NCBI GenBank assembly: GCA_013205335.1
Contig: JABMNB010000665.1
Location: 1 to 15,069 of the forward strand
Reading direction: 5' to 3'
From: Rhodospirillales bacterium
GTDB lineage: Bacteria; Pseudomonadota; Alphaproteobacteria; Reyranellales; Reyranellaceae
DNA: 15,069 nt
The stretch's first letter is position 1. Every line of letters starts with the position of its first letter. The notes under the pieces were generated by a model. That model searched no databases and was not told the origin of the DNA. It saw nothing but the letters and a program-made list of their open reading frames with translations. Positions 1 through 7,356 of this stretch are shown here, piece after piece. The position numbers were made by a program, and so were the translations under genes.

Positions 1-153
1 ATCGACAAGCATCTCTATGCTCAGCGTCATCTGATCGAGTGCTGCTTCTCAAAGCTCAAGCAGTTCCGACGGGTCGCCACACGCTTCGAGAAAACCGCAC
101 GCAACTACTTTGCCGTCGTCACTCTCGCCGCTATCGTCCTATGGATCAGATAA
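1..153 (+). CDS. IS5-family transposase, C-terminal end (partial, 5' end outside window)
   Basis: Frame 1 is open from the first base and ends at TAA 151-153, giving 50 residues of a DDE transposase C-terminus. The segment has the IS5-family pattern in which the last catalytic glutamate sits in an 'LIE' context (Glu13 of the visible part), followed by an aromatic residue and a basic stretch (KLKQFRRVATRFEKTARNY), then a short hydrophobic tail ending WIR. This matches the end of IS5 transposases, probably the IS427 group, which cut and paste the element at its terminal inverted repeats. The N-terminal part, and hence whether the transposase is intact or split over two frames (as is common in this group), cannot be seen. 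Family assignment is fairly secure; subgroup is inference. Confidence 0.85.
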   Translation: MDKHLYAQRHLIECCFSKLKQFRRVATRFEKTARNYFAVVTLAAIVLWIR

Positions 154-171
154 CTGTCCACACCACCTAGT
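1..171 (+). mobile_element. Right end of an IS5-family insertion sequence
   Basis: The transposase stop at 151-153 is followed at once by CTGTCCACACCACCTAG, which reads like the terminal inverted repeat plus target-site region of an IS5/IS427-type element. The outer boundary near 165-171 is an estimate, because the left end, its matching repeat and the target duplication lie outside the window. The next gene starts about 30 bases beyond this boundary. Confidence 0.6.
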
Positions 172-200
172 CTCCGCGCCCAGTCCAGGGGCAGGTTTCC

Positions 201-1388
201 ATGGAACAACGCGGCGTCGATCAGATTACCGAGGTCACCAGCACATCGTGGCTCTCCCGCCTCGGTCAGGCGATCGTCGGTGTCCTGATCGGGCTGCTGG
301 CCATCGTCGTGTCGATCGGCCTGCTGTTCTGGAACGAAGGTCGTGCGATCAGGACGGCGCAGGGTCTGAGCGAAGGCGCCGGCATCGTGCGAAGCGTCCC
401 TGCCGACGCCGTGGATCCGGGCAACGCCGGCAGGCTGATCCATGTGAGCGGCGTGCTGTCGACCGCTGGTCCGGTCGCCGATCCCGACTTCGCCGTCCGC
501 GCCCGCGGCGTGCGGCTGGAGCGTCACGTCGACGTCTACCAGTGGAAGGAAGAGACGCACAGCGAGACGCGCGGCAAGTTCGGCGGCGGCGAGGAACGCA
601 CGACGACCTACAAGTACGTCCGCACCTGGTCGGAACAGCCGATCGATTCGGACCGCTTCAAGGAGCCGCGCGGCCATACCAACCCGGTGATGACCTACCG
701 CTCCCGCGAGTCGCTGGCAGCCGGCACGCGTCTCGGCGCGTTCGCGGTTCCCGATTCTCTACTGCACAGCTTTGGCGAAGCCAGGCGGCTGGAAGTGAGC
801 GAGGCCCAGGCCAACGCGCTCGAGATCCGGGTCAACAAGCCGGTCTCGGTGAATGACGGCGTGCTGTACGTCGGCCGCGACCGGTCGCAGCCAGCGATCG
901 GCGACATGCGCATCTCGTTCTCGGAAGTGCCGCTGCAAATGGCCAGTGTCGTTGCCGCGCAGTCGGGAGCGGGCTTCGCGCCCTTTCCCACCCGTACCGG
1001 CACGACGGTGGAACTGATCTCGCCCGGAACCGTCCCCGCCGCGATCATGTTCCAGCATGCGGAGGAGGAGAACGTCACCCTCACCTGGATCCTGCGGCTG
1101 TGCGGCGTGGTCCTGATGCTGATCGGATTCGGCCTCGTGCTGCGGCCGCTGAGTGTCGCAGCCAGCGTCATTCCGCTGCTCGGCGACGTGATGGGCGCCG
1201 GCACGTTTCTCGTGGCGCTGGTCTGCACGATGGCGGTCGCGCCGGTCGTGATCGCGCTCGGCTGGCTGTGGTATCGCCCGCTGATCGGCATCGGCGTGCT
1301 GGTGGCCGGGGCCGCAGCGACCTGGGGCCTGGCGAAACTTCTCCGCGCGCGGGCGGCTGCGAAGAAGGCCGTCCCCGTCGCGACCTGA
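201..1388 (+). CDS. TMEM43-family membrane protein
   Basis: A 395-residue integral membrane protein. It has one N-terminal transmembrane helix (about residues 23-44) followed by the family signature LFWNEGRA (about 42-49), a large soluble domain (about 55-285) and a cluster of hydrophobic helices at the C-terminus (about 294-316, 320-360 and 362-382) ending in a basic Ala/Lys/Arg tail. This topology and the signature fit the TMEM43 (DUF1625) family, whose human member is an inner nuclear membrane/ER protein. The bacterial role is not established. ATG 201 is preceded by a purine-rich AGGGGCAGG at suitable distance. The gene stands alone: an IS5 end lies just upstream, so its native promoter may have been displaced, and it converges on the tetR gene with only 3 bp between the stop codons. 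Confidence 0.82.
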   Translation: MEQRGVDQITEVTSTSWLSRLGQAIVGVLIGLLAIVVSIGLLFWNEGRAIRTAQGLSEGAGIVRSVPADAVDPGNAGRLIHVSGVLSTAGPVADPDFAVRARGVRLERHVDVYQWKEETHSETRGKFGGGEERTTTYKYVRTWSEQPIDSDRFKEPRGHTNPVMTYRSRESLAAGTRLGAFAVPDSLLHSFGEARRLEVSEAQANALEIRVNKPVSVNDGVLYVGRDRSQPAIGDMRISFSEVPLQMASVVAAQSGAGFAPFPTRTGTTVELISPGTVPAAIMFQHAEEENVTLTWILRLCGVVLMLIGFGLVLRPLSVAASVIPLLGDVMGAGTFLVALVCTMAVAPVVIALGWLWYRPLIGIGVLVAGAAATWGLAKLLRARAAAKKAVPVAT

Positions 1389-1391
1389 CGA

Positions 1392-2054
1392 TCAGGCGGC
1401 GGCGATCACGCCGTTCAGCACGATGTCGAGCATGCCGGTCCCCAGCAGGTCGCGGTTCGACCACGGGAAGTCGGGCTTGAGGATCAACGCCGCGACGACA
1501 CCGTGGATGCCCATCCAGCAGAGTTCGGCACAGGTATCGGGCGGATAATTGAGCTTGAGGCCGCCTTCCTTTGCCTCGACCAGCATCGCGACCAGGCGCT
1601 GGAACACGAGGGCGCCGCCAATGCCGGGGCGCGTCGGATCGTCCGTCGGCATGCGATGGCCGAGCTTGCGGATCGATTCCGGAATGTTCGAGCCGAGAAA
1701 GATGAGTTTGTATTCGTCGGGATGGGCCAGCCCAAACTTCAGGTAGGCCTCGCCGAAGCGGCGGACTCGCTCACGCGGATCCGTGACGGTGTTCTCGATC
1801 TCACCGATGCTCTCGATCAGCACCGCGAAGGTCTGATCGCAGAGGGCGAGCATCATCTGCTCCTTGTCCTGAAAGTACAGGTATAGCGCGGGCGCCGACA
1901 CGCCGACCCTGTCCGCGATCCTGCGGATGGTCGTGGCCTCATAGCCCTGCTCCAGAAACAGTTCCTTGGCGGCCTCAAGGATTTCCTCGCGGCGGGTATG
2001 GCCCTCGCCGCGCTTCTTCCGGCCGCCCGTCGCCGCTGTTGGAAACGCGTTCAC
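1392..2054 (-). CDS. TetR/AcrR-family transcriptional regulator, likely repressor of the adjacent RND pump
   Basis: A 220-residue one-component regulator. The N-terminal TetR domain covers about residues 19-65, with the helix-turn-helix at about 41-60 (TTIRRIADRVGVSAPALYLYF). The C-terminal ligand domain resembles the TetR_C_33 or 'WHG' type: HPDEYKLIFL at 111-120 and W180...H184-G185 are visible. The start is GTG at 2054-2052, preceded by AGGAG about 7 bases upstream; no in-frame ATG lies before the HTH. It is transcribed divergently from the membrane-fusion-protein and RND-permease genes, and a perfect inverted repeat sits in the shared 113-bp spacer. By family knowledge it should bind there as a dimer and be released by a pump substrate, repressing both itself and the pump. 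The inducer cannot be predicted. Confidence 0.9.
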   Translation of the reverse strand: MNAFPTAATGGRKKRGEGHTRREEILEAAKELFLEQGYEATTIRRIADRVGVSAPALYLYFQDKEQMMLALCDQTFAVLIESIGEIENTVTDPRERVRRFGEAYLKFGLAHPDEYKLIFLGSNIPESIRKLGHRMPTDDPTRPGIGGALVFQRLVAMLVEAKEGGLKLNYPPDTCAELCWMGIHGVVAALILKPDFPWSNRDLLGTGMLDIVLNGVIAAA

Positions 2055-2070
2055 TCGGGTTCTCCTGCCC

Positions 2071-2100
2071 TTGACTCTTATATGAACATCGCTAACTTAT
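2071..2100 (+). promoter_or_regulatory. Candidate promoter of the RND efflux operon
   Basis: TTGACT at 2071-2076 is a good -35 box. The region 16-18 bp downstream (2093-2100, TAACTTAT) could supply a weak -10 and overlaps the left half of the inverted repeat, so a bound repressor would block it. The -10 match is poor (about 3 of 6), so this is tentative. Confidence 0.3.
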
Positions 2101-2103
2101 CAA
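2077..2103 (-). promoter_or_regulatory. Candidate tetR promoter
   Basis: On the minus strand TTGATA (2103-2098) and TATAAG (2082-2077) resemble -35 and -10 boxes. The spacer is 15 bp, which is short. The -35 candidate lies inside the inverted repeat, as expected for autorepression. Inferred from sequence only. Confidence 0.35.
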
Positions 2104-2113
2104 TGATAAGTTA
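2093..2113. promoter_or_regulatory. TetR operator candidate: perfect 10-bp inverted repeat
   Basis: TAACTTATCA (2093-2102) and TGATAAGTTA (2104-2113) are exact reverse complements around a single central A, forming a 21-bp palindrome in the spacer between the divergent tetR and efflux genes. Size, AT-rich character and position fit a TetR-dimer operator. It overlaps promoter candidates on both strands. That this regulator binds it is inference from arrangement. Confidence 0.8.
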
Positions 2114-2167
2114 ACGACGTTTAGTCTTTGTCTCGCTCGATAGTAAACGTCCGAAGGATGTCCCGCC

Positions 2168-3322
2168 ATGCGTCTCCCAAACGCTCAGCTTCCCCGCAAG
2201 TTGCCCCTGAAGGCGGTCGCCCTCGGCGCATTCGCCGTGGTCCTGGCGGGAGGCGCCTTCGCCGCCTTCTCGTTCACCTCGACCGCCGCCCGGGTGACCG
2301 CCGCCAGCGAACCGGTCATCCGCCCGGCGCGCGTCGCGGAGATCACCTATCGCCGGCAGAGCCAGGCCCTGCTGCTGGCCGGCACTGTCGTTCCCCGCAT
2401 CGAGAGCACCCTAGGTTTCCGCGTCTCGGGCAAGATCGTCCAGCGCGCCGTCGACCTCGGCGCCATCGTGAAACCGGGCGACGTCATCGCATCGCTCGAC
2501 CCCTCGGACTACAAGCTGGCCGTCGACAATGCGCGCGCCGCTCTCGCCTCGGCGGATGCCGACCATTCGCGCGCCAGGGCCGATCACGAGCGCTACCTGA
2601 ACCTGCGCGGAAGCACGGCCTTCGTGCCGCAGACCCTCGACCAGCGCCAATCACTCTCCTCGACCGCCCAGGCCCGCGTCGATCAGGCCAAAAGCCAGCT
2701 CGCCTCGGCTGAAAACAACCTTGCCTACACGGTCCTGCGTGCCGACACCGCGGGCGTCGTGACCGCCGTCCAGGCCGAAGTCGGTCAGGTCATGGCCCAG
2801 GGTCAGGGCGTCGTGCGCGTCGCGCGGACGGACGAACTCGAGATCGTGGTCGGTGTCCCCGAGCATCGGCTGAAGGTCGTGCGCGAAAATCCGAGCGCCA
2901 GCTTCGAACTGTGGTCTGACCCCGGCCGGCGTCACGCCGCCAGACTGCGCGAGCTTTCGCCCAGCGCCGATCCGGTGACCCGCACCTATGCCGCGCGGTT
3001 CAGCGTCATCGATCCGCCGGAGTTCATCGGCCTCGGCATGACCGCGACCCTGGGCTTCGAGCGGCCCGACGCCGCGCCGGTCGCCGAAGTGCCGCTGTCC
3101 GCCATCTTCCAGCGTGGGACGCAGCCCGCCGTCTGGGTGGTGAACCGGGACACCGGCACGGTGGAACTGCGTCCCGTCGTGATCGCGCGCTGGCGCGACG
3201 ACACGGCCGCCATTCTGTCCGGCGTCAGGGAGGGCGAGCTGATCGCCACCGCGGGCGTCCACAAGCTCGAGTCCGGCCAGAAGGTGAAGCCGCTGCAACA
3301 GCAGCAACAGGCGGCACGCTAA
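2168..3322 (+). CDS. RND efflux periplasmic adaptor (membrane fusion protein)
   Basis: A 384-residue HlyD/AcrA-type adaptor that would bridge the RND permease and an outer-membrane channel. Residues about 14-36 form an N-terminal hydrophobic segment (signal or inner-membrane anchor); no lipobox cysteine is visible, so it is probably not a lipoprotein. The first lipoyl/barrel-sandwich half is GFRVSGKIVQRAVDLGAIVKPGD (within 83-105), followed by an alpha-hairpin (about 115-185) and the second lipoyl half around RADTAGVVTAVQAEVGQVM (191-209), then beta-barrel and membrane-proximal domains. The C-terminus ends in a short glutamine run. ATG 2168 follows GAAGGA with about 9 bases spacing. The stop lies 41 bp before the permease start, so the two genes are probably one operon under the TetR operator. 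Confidence 0.92.
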   Translation: MRLPNAQLPRKLPLKAVALGAFAVVLAGGAFAAFSFTSTAARVTAASEPVIRPARVAEITYRRQSQALLLAGTVVPRIESTLGFRVSGKIVQRAVDLGAIVKPGDVIASLDPSDYKLAVDNARAALASADADHSRARADHERYLNLRGSTAFVPQTLDQRQSLSSTAQARVDQAKSQLASAENNLAYTVLRADTAGVVTAVQAEVGQVMAQGQGVVRVARTDELEIVVGVPEHRLKVVRENPSASFELWSDPGRRHAARLRELSPSADPVTRTYAARFSVIDPPEFIGLGMTATLGFERPDAAPVAEVPLSAIFQRGTQPAVWVVNRDTGTVELRPVVIARWRDDTAAILSGVREGELIATAGVHKLESGQKVKPLQQQQQAAR

Positions 3323-3363
3323 CGGCCTCGCCCCACCGACTTCGTTCCACGGGGAGACGACCC

Positions 3364-6300
3364 ATGAACACCCGCACCAACCTCTCGGCACTGGCGCTGA
3401 AGTACAGCACGCTCACCGTGTTCTTCATGATCGCGCTGACGCTGGCCGGCGTTTACGCCTTCTTCAATCTCGGCCGCGCCGAAGACCCGCCCTTCACCAT
3501 CAAGCAGATGGTCGTGTCGGCGGCGTGGCCCGGCGCCACGTCGCGCGAGGTCGAGCAGCAGGTCACCGAGAAGATCGAGACCAAGCTGCAGGAGCTGCCC
3601 TATTTCTTCAACGTCACCAGCTACACCAAGCCCGGCGAGACGGTGATCTACGTTTCCCTGCGGGACGACACGCCGCCGGGCAAGGTGTCCGACCTCTGGT
3701 ATCAGGTACGAAAGAAGGTCGGCGACATCAGGGGCTCGCTGCCGCAGGGCGTGGTCGGCCCCTTCTTCAACGACGAATTCGGCGACACCTACAGTCTGAT
3801 CTGGGCCTTCGAGGCCGACGGTTTCTCGGCCGCCGAGGTCAAGGAGATCGCCAAGTCGGTGCGACAGCGCCTGTTGCGCGTCCCCGACGTCACCAAGGCC
3901 GACCTGTTCGGCCTGCAGGACGAGAAGATCTACATCGAGTTTAGTCACACGCGTCTGGCGATGCTGGGAGTACCGGTCGACCAGATTCTCGAGGTGGTGC
4001 GTCGCCAGAACGCCATCGTGGCCACCGGCACGGTCGAGACCAGGGGCGAGCGGGTGACCGTCCGCGTCGACGGCGCACCGACCTCTGCGGCGCATCTCAT
4101 GGCACTGCCCTTCAGTGCCAACGGCCAGACGCTCACCCTGGGGGACGTTGCCGAGATCAGGCGCGGCTACCAGGACCCGCGCCAGCTCGCGATGCGCTTC
4201 GGCGGCAAGCCGGTGATCGGCCTCGGCATCGTCATGGCGCCGGGCGGCAACGTGGAAAAGCTCGGCCAGGTGCTCGAAAAGACGATGGCCCAGGTCGAAG
4301 CCGATCTGCCGGTCGGCATCACCGTGCATCGCATCGCCAACCAGCCGGAGGTCGTGAGCAAGTCGTTCGAGGAGTTCAGCGCCTCGCTGCTCGAGGCGCT
4401 GGCCATCGTGCTGATCGTCTCCTTCATCAGTCTCGGCATCCGCACCGGCGTGATCGTGGCGCTGTCGGTGCCACTGGTACTGGCCATCACCTTCGTGGGC
4501 ATGCTGCTGCTGGGCATCGATTTCCAGCGGATTTCACTCGGCGCACTGATCATTGCCCTGGGCCTGCTGGTCGACGACGCAATCATCGCGGTCGAGATGA
4601 TGATGGTGAAGCTCGAACAGGGTGCGAGCCGCCTCGAGGCCGCGACCTACGCCTATACGTCGACCGCCTTCCCCATGCTGACCGGTACGCTGGTCACCGC
4701 CGTCGGCTTCGTGCCGGTGGGCTTCGCGCGTTCCAGCGCCGGCGAATACACGAATTCGATCTTCTGGGTGGTCGGTCTGTCGTTGATCATCTCGTGGTTC
4801 GTGGCCGTGCTGTTCACGCCGTGGATGGGCTACCACCTGCTGCCGACGCCCAAGGTCCAGCATCACGATCCCTACAACGGGCGCCTCTACACGCTCTTCC
4901 GGAAGGCCGTCGTGTGGTGCGTCACCTGGCGCAAGACCACGATCGTCATCACGGCGCTGGCCTTCGTGGGGTCGATCGCGGTGTTCGGCCTGGTGTCGAA
5001 GCAGTTCTTTCCGACCGCGAACCGGCCCGAGCTGATCGTCGACATGAAGCTGGCGCAGGGCGCCTCGTGGGCCGCGACCGACGCCGAGGTCCGCAAGCTT
5101 GAGGCGTGGCTGGGCAACAACGCCGACATCGCCTCGTACACGGCTTACGTCGGCGCCGGCACCCCGCGCTTCTACCTGCCGACGGTGCCGGAACTGTCCA
5201 ATGCCAATTTCGGCCAGATCATCGTCATGACCAAGGATCTGGTGGCCCGCGAACGCGTCGTCGCCGCGCTCGATGATCTCTTCAAGCAGGATTTCGAGGC
5301 CGTACGCGCCCGCGTCCAGCGCCTGCAGAACGGCCCGCCGGTCAGCTACCCGGTGATGTTCCGCGTGCTGGGCGACGATCCGCAGCAGGTCCGCGACGTG
5401 GCCGAGCAGGTGCGCCAGGTCTTCAAGGCCGATCCCGCGACGCGCGACGTAAACTTCGACTGGAACGAACTGGCCAAGACCGTGCGCCTCGAAGTCGACC
5501 AGGCCAAGGCCCGCGCCCTGGGCGTCGACTCGCAGGCGCTGGGCAACACGCTGCAGACCCTGCTGACCGGCATCACCGTGACCCAGTATCGCGAGCGTAC
5601 CGAGTCGATCGACGTCGTCGCCCGCGCTGTCGCGCCGGAGCGGCTGAGCGTCGAGGGGCTGGAGGCGATCAACATCCGCACCTCCACGGGCGGCGTCGTC
5701 TCGCTGGCCCAGCTCGCGACGCTGAAGTTCGAGCTTGAGGAGCCGATCCTGTGGCGGCGCAACAAGGACCTGCTGATGACCGTCCGCGCCGGCGTGGCCG
5801 ACGGCGTGCAGGGACCGGACGTGGCCGCCCGCATCGACAAGGCGCTGGCGCCGGTCCGCGCGTCCCTGCCGCCCGGCTATCGCATCGAGGTCGGCGGCGA
5901 CCAGGAGGAATCGGCCAAGAGCCAGGCCTCGATCTTCAAGATGATGCCGCTGATGGCCTTCCTGATGATCCTGTTCCTGATGCTGCAGTTGCAGAGCTTT
6001 TCGAAGCTGGCGCTGGTCCTGCTGACCGCCCCGCTCGGCCTGATCGGCGTGTCGCTGTTCCTGCTGCTGTTCAACCAGCCGTTCGGCTTCGTCTCGCTGC
6101 TGGGCGTCATCGCACTGGCCGGCATGATCATGCGCAACTCGGTGATCCTCGTGGACCAGATCGACCAGGACATCGCGGCCGGCCACAGCAAGTGGAACGC
6201 GGTGATCGACGCCACGGTGCGCCGCGCCCGCCCGATCCTGCTGACGGCCGGCACGGCGATCTTCGCCATGGTCCCGCTGTCGCGCAGCGTCTTCTGGGGC

Positions 6301-6468
6301 CCGATGGCCGTGGCGCTGATGGGTGGCCTGCTGGTCGCGACCGCCCTGACGCTCCTGTTCCTGCCGGCGCTCTATGCCGCCTGGTTCCGGGTGAAGAAAC
6401 CGGAGGCCGCCGCCGAGTCCTCACCGGCCCACCACGCCCCACCACCGCTCGCCCTCGCGGCGGAGTGA
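3364..6468 (+). CDS. RND efflux permease (AcrB/MexK/TriC-like inner-membrane pump)
   Basis: A 1034-residue proton-driven pump of the RND (ACR_tran) family, full length for the family. It shows the internal duplication: TM1 at about 10-32, then the first periplasmic domain beginning GRAEDPPFT; a first helix bundle at about 340-530; a second periplasmic loop; and a second helix bundle from about 860. The proton-relay pair is present as D404-D405 in LLVDDAIIAVE. The position matching AcrB Lys940 is R924 in GMIMRNSVILVDQ; as far as I recall this Arg is usual in MexK/TriC-like members. ATG 3364 follows GGGGAG with 7 bases spacing. It exports unknown compounds, possibly biocides or organic molecules. 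No outer-membrane factor gene follows, so it likely borrows a TolC-type channel encoded elsewhere. Confidence 0.94.
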   Translation: MNTRTNLSALALKYSTLTVFFMIALTLAGVYAFFNLGRAEDPPFTIKQMVVSAAWPGATSREVEQQVTEKIETKLQELPYFFNVTSYTKPGETVIYVSLRDDTPPGKVSDLWYQVRKKVGDIRGSLPQGVVGPFFNDEFGDTYSLIWAFEADGFSAAEVKEIAKSVRQRLLRVPDVTKADLFGLQDEKIYIEFSHTRLAMLGVPVDQILEVVRRQNAIVATGTVETRGERVTVRVDGAPTSAAHLMALPFSANGQTLTLGDVAEIRRGYQDPRQLAMRFGGKPVIGLGIVMAPGGNVEKLGQVLEKTMAQVEADLPVGITVHRIANQPEVVSKSFEEFSASLLEALAIVLIVSFISLGIRTGVIVALSVPLVLAITFVGMLLLGIDFQRISLGALIIALGLLVDDAIIAVEMMMVKLEQGASRLEAATYAYTSTAFPMLTGTLVTAVGFVPVGFARSSAGEYTNSIFWVVGLSLIISWFVAVLFTPWMGYHLLPTPKVQHHDPYNGRLYTLFRKAVVWCVTWRKTTIVITALAFVGSIAVFGLVSKQFFPTANRPELIVDMKLAQGASWAATDAEVRKLEAWLGNNADIASYTAYVGAGTPRFYLPTVPELSNANFGQIIVMTKDLVARERVVAALDDLFKQDFEAVRARVQRLQNGPPVSYPVMFRVLGDDPQQVRDVAEQVRQVFKADPATRDVNFDWNELAKTVRLEVDQAKARALGVDSQALGNTLQTLLTGITVTQYRERTESIDVVARAVAPERLSVEGLEAINIRTSTGGVVSLAQLATLKFELEEPILWRRNKDLLMTVRAGVADGVQGPDVAARIDKALAPVRASLPPGYRIEVGGDQEESAKSQASIFKMMPLMAFLMILFLMLQLQSFSKLALVLLTAPLGLIGVSLFLLLFNQPFGFVSLLGVIALAGMIMRNSVILVDQIDQDIAAGHSKWNAVIDATVRRARPILLTAGTAIFAMVPLSRSVFWGPMAVALMGGLLVATALTLLFLPALYAAWFRVKKPEAAAESSPAHHAPPPLALAAE

Positions 6469-6490
6469 CGACGAACCAGTAGACCCGTCG

Positions 6491-6606
6491 CCCTTAGCAA
6501 AGCGCAGCGTAGTCGGAGGGCCTCTTTTCGTTTCGACAGAACGTGCGCCGAAAAAGAGGTCCTTCGACTGCGCCGCCCTACGGGCGGCTCCGCTCAGGAC
6601 GACGCA
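6491..6606. repeat. Inverted pair of REP-like intergenic repeats
   Basis: Two related segments lie head to head between convergent genes. The left arm (6507-6530, from GCGTAGTCGGAGGG to CTTTTCG) is nearly the reverse complement of 6549-6573 (CGAAAAAGAGGTCC to CTGCGC). The right copy continues into a perfect GCCGCCC-TAC-GGGCGGC hairpin (6572-6588) and then CTCAGGACGACG. The motif 'TCCTGAGCGGAG...CAGTCGAAGGA' resembles dispersed palindromic repeats known in many alphaproteobacterial genomes, though copy number cannot be checked here. Confidence 0.65.
6507..6573. terminator. Possible bidirectional terminator between the RND permease and pcp
   Basis: The 24/25-base imperfect inverted repeat with an 18-base loop lies between the permease stop (6468) and the pcp stop (6611) and would form a long hairpin in either transcript. 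T- or A-rich runs sit inside the arms rather than after them, so it is not a textbook intrinsic terminator; position is the main argument. Confidence 0.4.
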
Positions 6607-6610
6607 GAAT

Positions 6611-7252
6611 CTACGAAATCCGGCCTTCGACTGTGTGAATGTCCGTCGCGCGCGCCGCGCTGGTCGCGACGATGATCTCGATGCCGCGCACGATGTCGGC
6701 GACGGCCATCGACGGGGCGCCGCCCAGCCGCGCGGCCTGCTCCGGGACATAAGGAATGTGCAGGAAACCGCCGCGCATTTTCGCCGGATGGGTCTCGATG
6801 ATATCCATCAGCGCATAGAGGATGTGATTGCACACGAAGGTGCCGGCGGTGTTCGACACGACGGCCGGCAGGCCCGCCTTGCGCATCTCCGCCACGCAGG
6901 CCTTGATGGGCAATGTCGCAAAGTGCGCCGCCGGGCCTCCGGCCCGCACCGGCACATCGATCGGTTGCTTGCGGTCGTTGTCCGGAATGCGCGCATCCTG
7001 GACGTTGATGCCGACCCGCTCGAGACACAGTTCGGTGCGGCCGCCAGCCTGGCCGACGCACAGCACGATGTCGGGCTTGGCCTTTTCGATCGCCTCGCGC
7101 AGCACCTTGGCGGATTTAGCGTAGGAGGTCGGCAGGACCGCGGTCACCACGGTCACCTTCCCGATCTTCTTCTTCAGCCGGCTCACCGCCAGGGACGAGG
7201 GATTGACCTCGTCGCCACCGAACGGATCGAAGCCCGTCACAAGAGCTTTCAT
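6611..7252 (-). CDS. pcp: Pyroglutamyl-peptidase I (peptidase family C15)
   Basis: A 213-residue cytosolic cysteine peptidase that removes N-terminal pyroglutamate from peptides. The whole family pattern is visible: N-terminal LVTGFDPFGG (4-13) with NPS; VGQAGGR (66-72) followed by the catalytic glutamate region LERVGIN (E78); SNTAGTFVCN with nucleophile C141; and GGFLHIPYVP with the triad histidine H165. Length matches bacterial Pcp (about 200-215). ATG 7252 has a GAGGTGGG ribosome-binding region upstream. It is a single gene, lying downstream of the cox cluster on the same strand but separated from it by a strong hairpin terminator, and convergent with the RND permease. Confidence 0.95.
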   Translation of the reverse strand: MKALVTGFDPFGGDEVNPSSLAVSRLKKKIGKVTVVTAVLPTSYAKSAKVLREAIEKAKPDIVLCVGQAGGRTELCLERVGINVQDARIPDNDRKQPIDVPVRAGGPAAHFATLPIKACVAEMRKAGLPAVVSNTAGTFVCNHILYALMDIIETHPAKMRGGFLHIPYVPEQAARLGGAPSMAVADIVRGIEIIVATSAARATDIHTVEGRIS

Positions 7253-7305
7253 GCTTCACCCACCTCAGACAAAGGGCACCCGCGCAGAGGCGCCCTCAAA
7301 CGAAA

Positions 7306-7329
7306 GGGGCGCCCGGTTGGGGGCGCCCC
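7306..7329 (-). terminator. Intrinsic terminator of the cox gene cluster
   Basis: GGGGCGCCC (7306-7314) and GGGCGCCCC (7321-7329) form a perfect 9-bp GC stem with a 6-base loop. On the minus strand the stem is followed by TTTCGTTT, a moderate T-tract. It lies just after the coxM stop (7357) and before pcp, so it should end the cox transcript. A further related GCGCCC motif sits at about 7290-7295. Confidence 0.75.
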
Positions 7330-7356
7330 GACGTTAATCCCTGAAAAGTCGGACGG

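Noticed and set aside
1386..1394. Terminator between the convergent TMEM43 and tetR genes
   Set aside because: The stop codons are 3 bp apart and no hairpin with a T-tract is visible; transcripts probably overlap into the opposite gene.
4534..6186. 550-codon minus-strand frame inside the RND permease
   Set aside because: Antisense shadow of a highly conserved gene; Arg/Asp/Gln/His-rich with no motif.
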